Shown in pieces: positions 41,530-45,032 of a DNA stretch of 45,032 nt. The translations under genes were made by a program, and so were the position numbers. The DNA comes from Darwinimomas sp045600945 (lineage in GTDB: Bacteria > Bacillota > Clostridia > Lachnospirales > Lachnospiraceae). The stretch is from contig JAZRYX010000039.1 in assembly GCA_045600945.1 (NCBI GenBank), positions 1 to 45,032 on the forward strand, in the 5' to 3' direction. Within the stretch, counting starts at the first letter, position 1. Every line of letters starts with the position of its first letter. Below the pieces are notes generated by a model that saw only the letters and a list, made by a program, of their open reading frames with translations, had not been told where the DNA came from and did not search any database.

Positions 41530-42968
41530 TGGCAGACGATAAGAAATTAGTTCAGGAAATTACTTCCATGAGTGAAGATTTCGCACAGTGGTATACGGAC
41601 GTAGTCAAGAAAGCAGAACTGTGTGATTATACAAGCGTTAAAGGATGCATGGCAATAAAGCCTGCAGGATATGCCATCTGGGAAAATATTCAGAATGAAC
41701 TCGACAGACGTTTCAAAGAGACCGGAGTTAAGAACTGCAACATGCCTATGTTCATCCCGGAAAGTCTCCTTCAGAAAGAGTCGGATCATGTAGAAGGTTT
41801 TGCACCGGAAGTTGCATGGGTAACGATGGGAGGACTTGAGCCGCTTCAGGAGAGACTGTGCGTGCGTCCTACGTCAGAGACACTTTTCTGCGATTACTAT
41901 AACAGAAACGTTCATTCATATCGTGACCTTCCGCAGGTTCTGAATCAGTGGGTATCGGTTGTACGTTGGGAGAAGACTACACGCCCGTTCCTTCGTTCCA
42001 GAGAGTTCTTATGGCAGGAAGGACATACAGCACATGCAACGGCTGAGGAAGCTGAGGCAAGAACGATTCAGATGCTTAATGTATATGCGGATTTCTGCGA
42101 GGAGTTCCTTGCTATCCCGGTAGTAAAAGGACGCAAGACCGATAAAGAAAAATTTGCGGGAGCAGAGGCGACATATACTATCGAGTCACTTATGCATGAC
42201 GGCAAGGCTCTTCAGTCAGGTACATCGCATAACTTCGGTGACGGATTTGCCAAAGCATTTGATATACAGTATGCAGATAAGGACAATACACTTAAGTATG
42301 TTCATCAGACATCATGGGGCATGACGACACGTATGATCGGTGCGCTCATCATGGTACATGGAGATGATTCCGGACTTAAGCTTCCTCCGAGAGTAGCGCC
42401 TACTCAGGTCATGATAGTTCCTATAATGCAGAAGAAAGAGGGAGTACTCGATAAGGCAGGTGAACTTCTGGCAAGACTTAAGGCAGCAGGTATCAGAGCA
42501 GAACTTGATGACTCTGATAAGTCTCCGGGATATAAGTTTGCGGACTGCGAGATGAGAGGCATCCCGCTTCGTGTTGAGATAGGACCTAAGGATATAGAAG
42601 CAGATAAGTGTGTATTTGTCCGTCGCGATACACGCGAGAAGACAGACGTGGCACTTGCCGGTCTTGAGGATGCGGTTAAGCAGATGCTTGACACCATTCA
42701 GAAAGATATGTATGAGTCTGCAAAGGCACATCGTGATTCACATACATATGTTGCAACAAATCTTGAAGAGTTCACTGACACCATCAATAATAAACCGGGA
42801 TTCATCAAAGCTATGTGGTGCGGTTGTCAGGAATGTGAGGATAAGATAAAAGAACTCACTGCAGCAACCTCACGTTGCATGCCGTTTGAGCAGGAGACAC
42901 TTTCAGACAAGTGCGTATGCTGCGGAAAACCTGCAACAAAGATGGTTTACTGGGGCAGAGCATATTAA
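41529..42968 (+). CDS. proS: Prolyl-tRNA synthetase, archaeal/eukaryal type
   Basis: 479 residues, class II aminoacyl-tRNA synthetase without the insertion domain of the bacterial form. Motif 2 region WEKTTRPFLRSREFLWQEGHTAHAT, motif 3 in TSWGMTTRMIGALIMVHGDD, anticodon domain with PTQVMIVPI, and a C-terminal zinc-type module with CGCQECEDK and CVCCGKP, ending in Tyr as this class does. It charges tRNA-Pro. Directly follows prs with no gap. Confidence 0.96.
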   Translation: MADDKKLVQEITSMSEDFAQWYTDVVKKAELCDYTSVKGCMAIKPAGYAIWENIQNELDRRFKETGVKNCNMPMFIPESLLQKESDHVEGFAPEVAWVTMGGLEPLQERLCVRPTSETLFCDYYNRNVHSYRDLPQVLNQWVSVVRWEKTTRPFLRSREFLWQEGHTAHATAEEAEARTIQMLNVYADFCEEFLAIPVVKGRKTDKEKFAGAEATYTIESLMHDGKALQSGTSHNFGDGFAKAFDIQYADKDNTLKYVHQTSWGMTTRMIGALIMVHGDDSGLKLPPRVAPTQVMIVPIMQKKEGVLDKAGELLARLKAAGIRAELDDSDKSPGYKFADCEMRGIPLRVEIGPKDIEADKCVFVRRDTREKTDVALAGLEDAVKQMLDTIQKDMYESAKAHRDSHTYVATNLEEFTDTINNKPGFIKAMWCGCQECEDKIKELTAATSRCMPFEQETLSDKCVCCGKPATKMVYWGRAY

Positions 42969-42974
42969 TAGTAA

Positions 42975-44144
42975 ATGAAGATACCGAAAGAAGCTGAAAA
43001 TATAATAAGACTTCTAAGAGACAACACCCACGATGCCTATGTCGTGGGTGGCTGTGTTCGTGATACCCTGCTCGGGAGAGTACCGGATGACTGGGATATC
43101 ACGACTGATGCCGTTCCTTCGGAAATAAAAAGGATATTTAACAGAACAATCGATACGGGTATAGAGCACGGAACCGTAACCGTGATGATGAACGGAAGAG
43201 GTTTTGAAGTTACGACCTATCGTGTTGACGGAGATTACAGCGATCACAGAAGACCGGATTCTGTTACATATACTTCAGACCTTCTTGAAGATTTGAAACG
43301 CAGAGATTTCACTATCAATGCCATGGCTTACAATCATGACAAAGGTCTGGTTGATGCTTTCGGCGGACAGGAAGATTTGAAGAACGGGATTATCCGCTGT
43401 GTCGGAGTGGCAGACGAAAGATTTTCCGAAGATGCGCTTCGTATACTTCGCGCTATCAGATTTTCAGCGCAGTTGGGTTTTGATATTGAAGCAGGTACAT
43501 TGAAAGCAATCGGCTCACATGCCAAAGACCTTCCTGCTGTTTCGGCGGAGAGGATACTGGTCGAGCTGAATAAGACAATATATTCCGATCATCCCGAAAG
43601 GATGAAACTGATATGGCAATGGGGACTGGACAGATATGTCAGTGAGCATTTCTATCTGATAAAGGATGCATCGGGGCTCGTTGAGGGTTACAGTGGCTCA
43701 TGGGCTGCTCTGATGCGTGATAATACGCCGGATGAAGTTCGTATCATTCTCAAGGAACTAAAGAGTGATAATGATACGCTGAACCGTACGGCTGCCCTTG
43801 TCGGTGAATATAAAAATCCGGTTCCGGAGACGGCAACGGATGTGCGCCGTATCCTGAACCGCATAGGACCGGAGCTTTTCAATGATCTTATGGATCTTTA
43901 TGAGTCGTCGGGTGTATCGCCGGATGTCATTGATAAGATTCTGGAGATTAAATCCACGATTATTATCCGAGGAGACGCTTATACATTAAAGCAGCTCGCC
44001 ATAACAGGTAAGGATCTTCTCGACATGGGATATACTCCCGGACCTGAGATGGGAGACATCCTCGATGGACTTCTTGAACGTGTTATCGCAGATCCGGAGT
44101 TGAACGCATTTGATACGCTTAAGAGGATTGCGAAAACAATATAA
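42975..44144 (+). CDS. tRNA nucleotidyltransferase (CCA-adding type)
   Basis: 389 residues. The class II nucleotidyltransferase head reads YVVGGCVRDTLLGRVPDDWDITTDA (metal ligands in DWD; about residues 22-46, quoted in part), then RRDFTINAMAYN, and RFSEDALRILRAIRFSAQLGFDIE. The tail is a helical tRNA-binding part. It adds or repairs the 3' CCA, which the tRNA genes here do not encode. It starts 6 bp after proS without a visible ribosome site. Confidence 0.88.
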   Translation: MKIPKEAENIIRLLRDNTHDAYVVGGCVRDTLLGRVPDDWDITTDAVPSEIKRIFNRTIDTGIEHGTVTVMMNGRGFEVTTYRVDGDYSDHRRPDSVTYTSDLLEDLKRRDFTINAMAYNHDKGLVDAFGGQEDLKNGIIRCVGVADERFSEDALRILRAIRFSAQLGFDIEAGTLKAIGSHAKDLPAVSAERILVELNKTIYSDHPERMKLIWQWGLDRYVSEHFYLIKDASGLVEGYSGSWAALMRDNTPDEVRIILKELKSDNDTLNRTAALVGEYKNPVPETATDVRRILNRIGPELFNDLMDLYESSGVSPDVIDKILEIKSTIIIRGDAYTLKQLAITGKDLLDMGYTPGPEMGDILDGLLERVIADPELNAFDTLKRIAKTI

Positions 44145-44464
44145 TAACTTGAGCGAGCCTTGCGAGACGCCGGCACTTAGCGAACCTCAGGTGAGCTTAG
44201 TGTCCGCTGCCTCGAGCAACGGAGGCGCAAGCCGTTGAGCGAAAGTATTATATTGGTTGAACAATCCGAATGAGATGCCACAAAATGAAAAACAGGACCT
44301 CTGCGAGAAGGTCCTGCTCCTGTCGCCCATCCGGGTGACATTAATAGTTAGGAAGGGGTTAGTTATGGAACTTGCATCTCATCGATGCAAATACATAATA
44401 ACAGTTATATGTGTCCAAATTGTGGATTCAAAATAAAAAAAGAATAAACTAAAAGAAAAAAACT
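44145..44464. other. Structured intergenic region before mreB
   Basis: No firm gene. The first part (about 44150-44260) contains several imperfect inverted repeats, for example AACGG/CCGTT around GGCGCAAG. Two clean hairpins follow: CAGGACCT/AGGTCCTG (44293-44316) and TGTCGCCC/GGGTGACA with one G-U (44321-44340). After them an AAGGGG site precedes a 23-codon frame (44365-44436), and an overlapping frame (44385-44447) encodes SYMCPNCGFKIKKE. Both are too short to call. Confidence 0.45.
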
Positions 44465-44492
44465 TTTACAAATTGTAACTATTTAGTATAAT
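44465..44492 (+). promoter_or_regulatory. mreB promoter
   Basis: TTTACA (44465-44470), 16 bp, TATAAT (44487-44492), 28 bp before the ATG, with the ribosome site GGAGG in between. Confidence 0.65.
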
Positions 44493-44520
44493 ATTTTCAC
44501 GCTATATTGGAGGAAAATCA

Positions 44521-45032
44521 ATGTTTGGATTAAGTTCATGTGATATGGGAATCGATCTCGGCACAGCCAGTATCCTTGTATACATCAAAGGTAAAGGCGT
44601 TGTGTTAAAAGAGCCGAGCGTTGTAGCACTTGATAAAGACACCAATAAAGTTCTGGCCATCGGTGAAGATGCCAGACTTATGATAGGAAAGACACCGGGT
44701 AATATCGTAGCGGTAAGACCACTCCGTCAGGGTGTTATCTCAGATTACACCACAACGGAGAAAATGATTAAATACTTCATCAATAAAGCGATCGGTAAGA
44801 AGACATTCCGTAAGCCTCGCATCGCAGTCTGCATTCCTTCAGGCGCAACAGAAGTTGAGAAGAAGGCAGTAGAAGATGCAACATACCAGGCAGGCGCAAG
44901 AGAAGTTTCCATCATCGAGGAACCTGTTGCCGCAGCAATCGGTGCAGGCATCGATATCGGAAAACCTGCAGGAAACATGATCGTCGATATCGGCGGTGGT
45001 ACCACGGATATCGCAGTCATTTCCCTCGGAGG
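44521..45032 (+). CDS. mreB: Rod-shape protein MreB/Mbl, partial
   Basis: The first 170 residues are present and the gene runs off the right edge. Actin-like ATPase motifs: phosphate 1 CDMGIDLGTASILVYIKGKG (about 7-26), then AVRPLRQGVISDY, CIPSGATEVEKKAVEDA, EEPVAAAIGAG, and phosphate 2 MIVDIGGGTTDIAVISL. MreB filaments on the inner membrane guide cell-wall synthesis in rod cells. MreB and Mbl cannot be separated from this part. It follows a promoter and is a new transcription unit. Confidence 0.93.
   Translation, partial: MFGLSSCDMGIDLGTASILVYIKGKGVVLKEPSVVALDKDTNKVLAIGEDARLMIGKTPGNIVAVRPLRQGVISDYTTTEKMIKYFINKAIGKKTFRKPRIAVCIPSGATEVEKKAVEDATYQAGAREVSIIEEPVAAAIGAGIDIGKPAGNMIVDIGGGTTDIAVISLG

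Overview
The window looks like chromosome of a Lachnospiraceae-type Clostridia (moderate GC, strong AGGAGG ribosome sites, dnaX-ybaB-recR and DnaD/DnaI-type primosome genes, archaeal-type short ProRS, elongated PRPP synthetase). The genus cannot be fixed from sequence alone. Most of it is ordinary housekeeping DNA in tight, often overlapping operons. The exception is a compact integrated defence island at about 14.44-25.83 kb.

Layout: 0-1.1 kb holds decayed genes: an orphan Phd antitoxin, a truncated RelE/ParE toxin and a HEPN-domain remnant. 1.25-3.7 kb has a voltage-gated-type K+ channel, a GtrA-like membrane protein and an amidohydrolase. 3.8-9.7 kb is one operon: response regulator, histidine kinase, a large secreted/membrane protein and an ABC-2 exporter. 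9.7-13.9 kb is dnaX, ybaB, recR and a TPR protein. 13.9-14.46 kb carries tRNA-Glu, tRNA-Met(CAT) and tRNA-Cys.

The island sits in the 3' end of tRNA-Cys. It is bounded by an exact 24-bp repeat (14443-14466 and 25808-25831) and has a tyrosine integrase next to the tRNA. It carries a plasmid-like origin (DnaA boxes, four iterons, AT-rich tract) with no Rep gene, a relaxase stub, a small HTH regulator, a type I restriction-modification system (HsdM, HsdS, HsdR), a protein with a C-terminal macro domain, and a DUF1016/YhcG-type PDDEXK nuclease. Two details stand out. An exact 62-bp promoter/operator/ribosome-site block precedes both the hsd module and the nuclease module. The 49-bp right-end sequence of the element is also duplicated, and at its inner copy it is fused to a 12-codon integrase tail. 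I read this as two related elements that fused end to end, the second keeping only its promoter and nuclease, so that one regulator may control two defence cassettes.

After the island come an orphan HTH gene, a Y-family polymerase with a tiny partner gene, L-serine dehydratase, RluA-type pseudouridine synthase, three 36-nt hairpin repeats, a sirtuin, a NagA-like/FGGY kinase/phosphohexomutase operon, greA, a nucleotidyltransferase, murC, DnaD- and DnaI-type proteins, PRPP synthetase, proS, a CCA-adding-type enzyme and the start of mreB.
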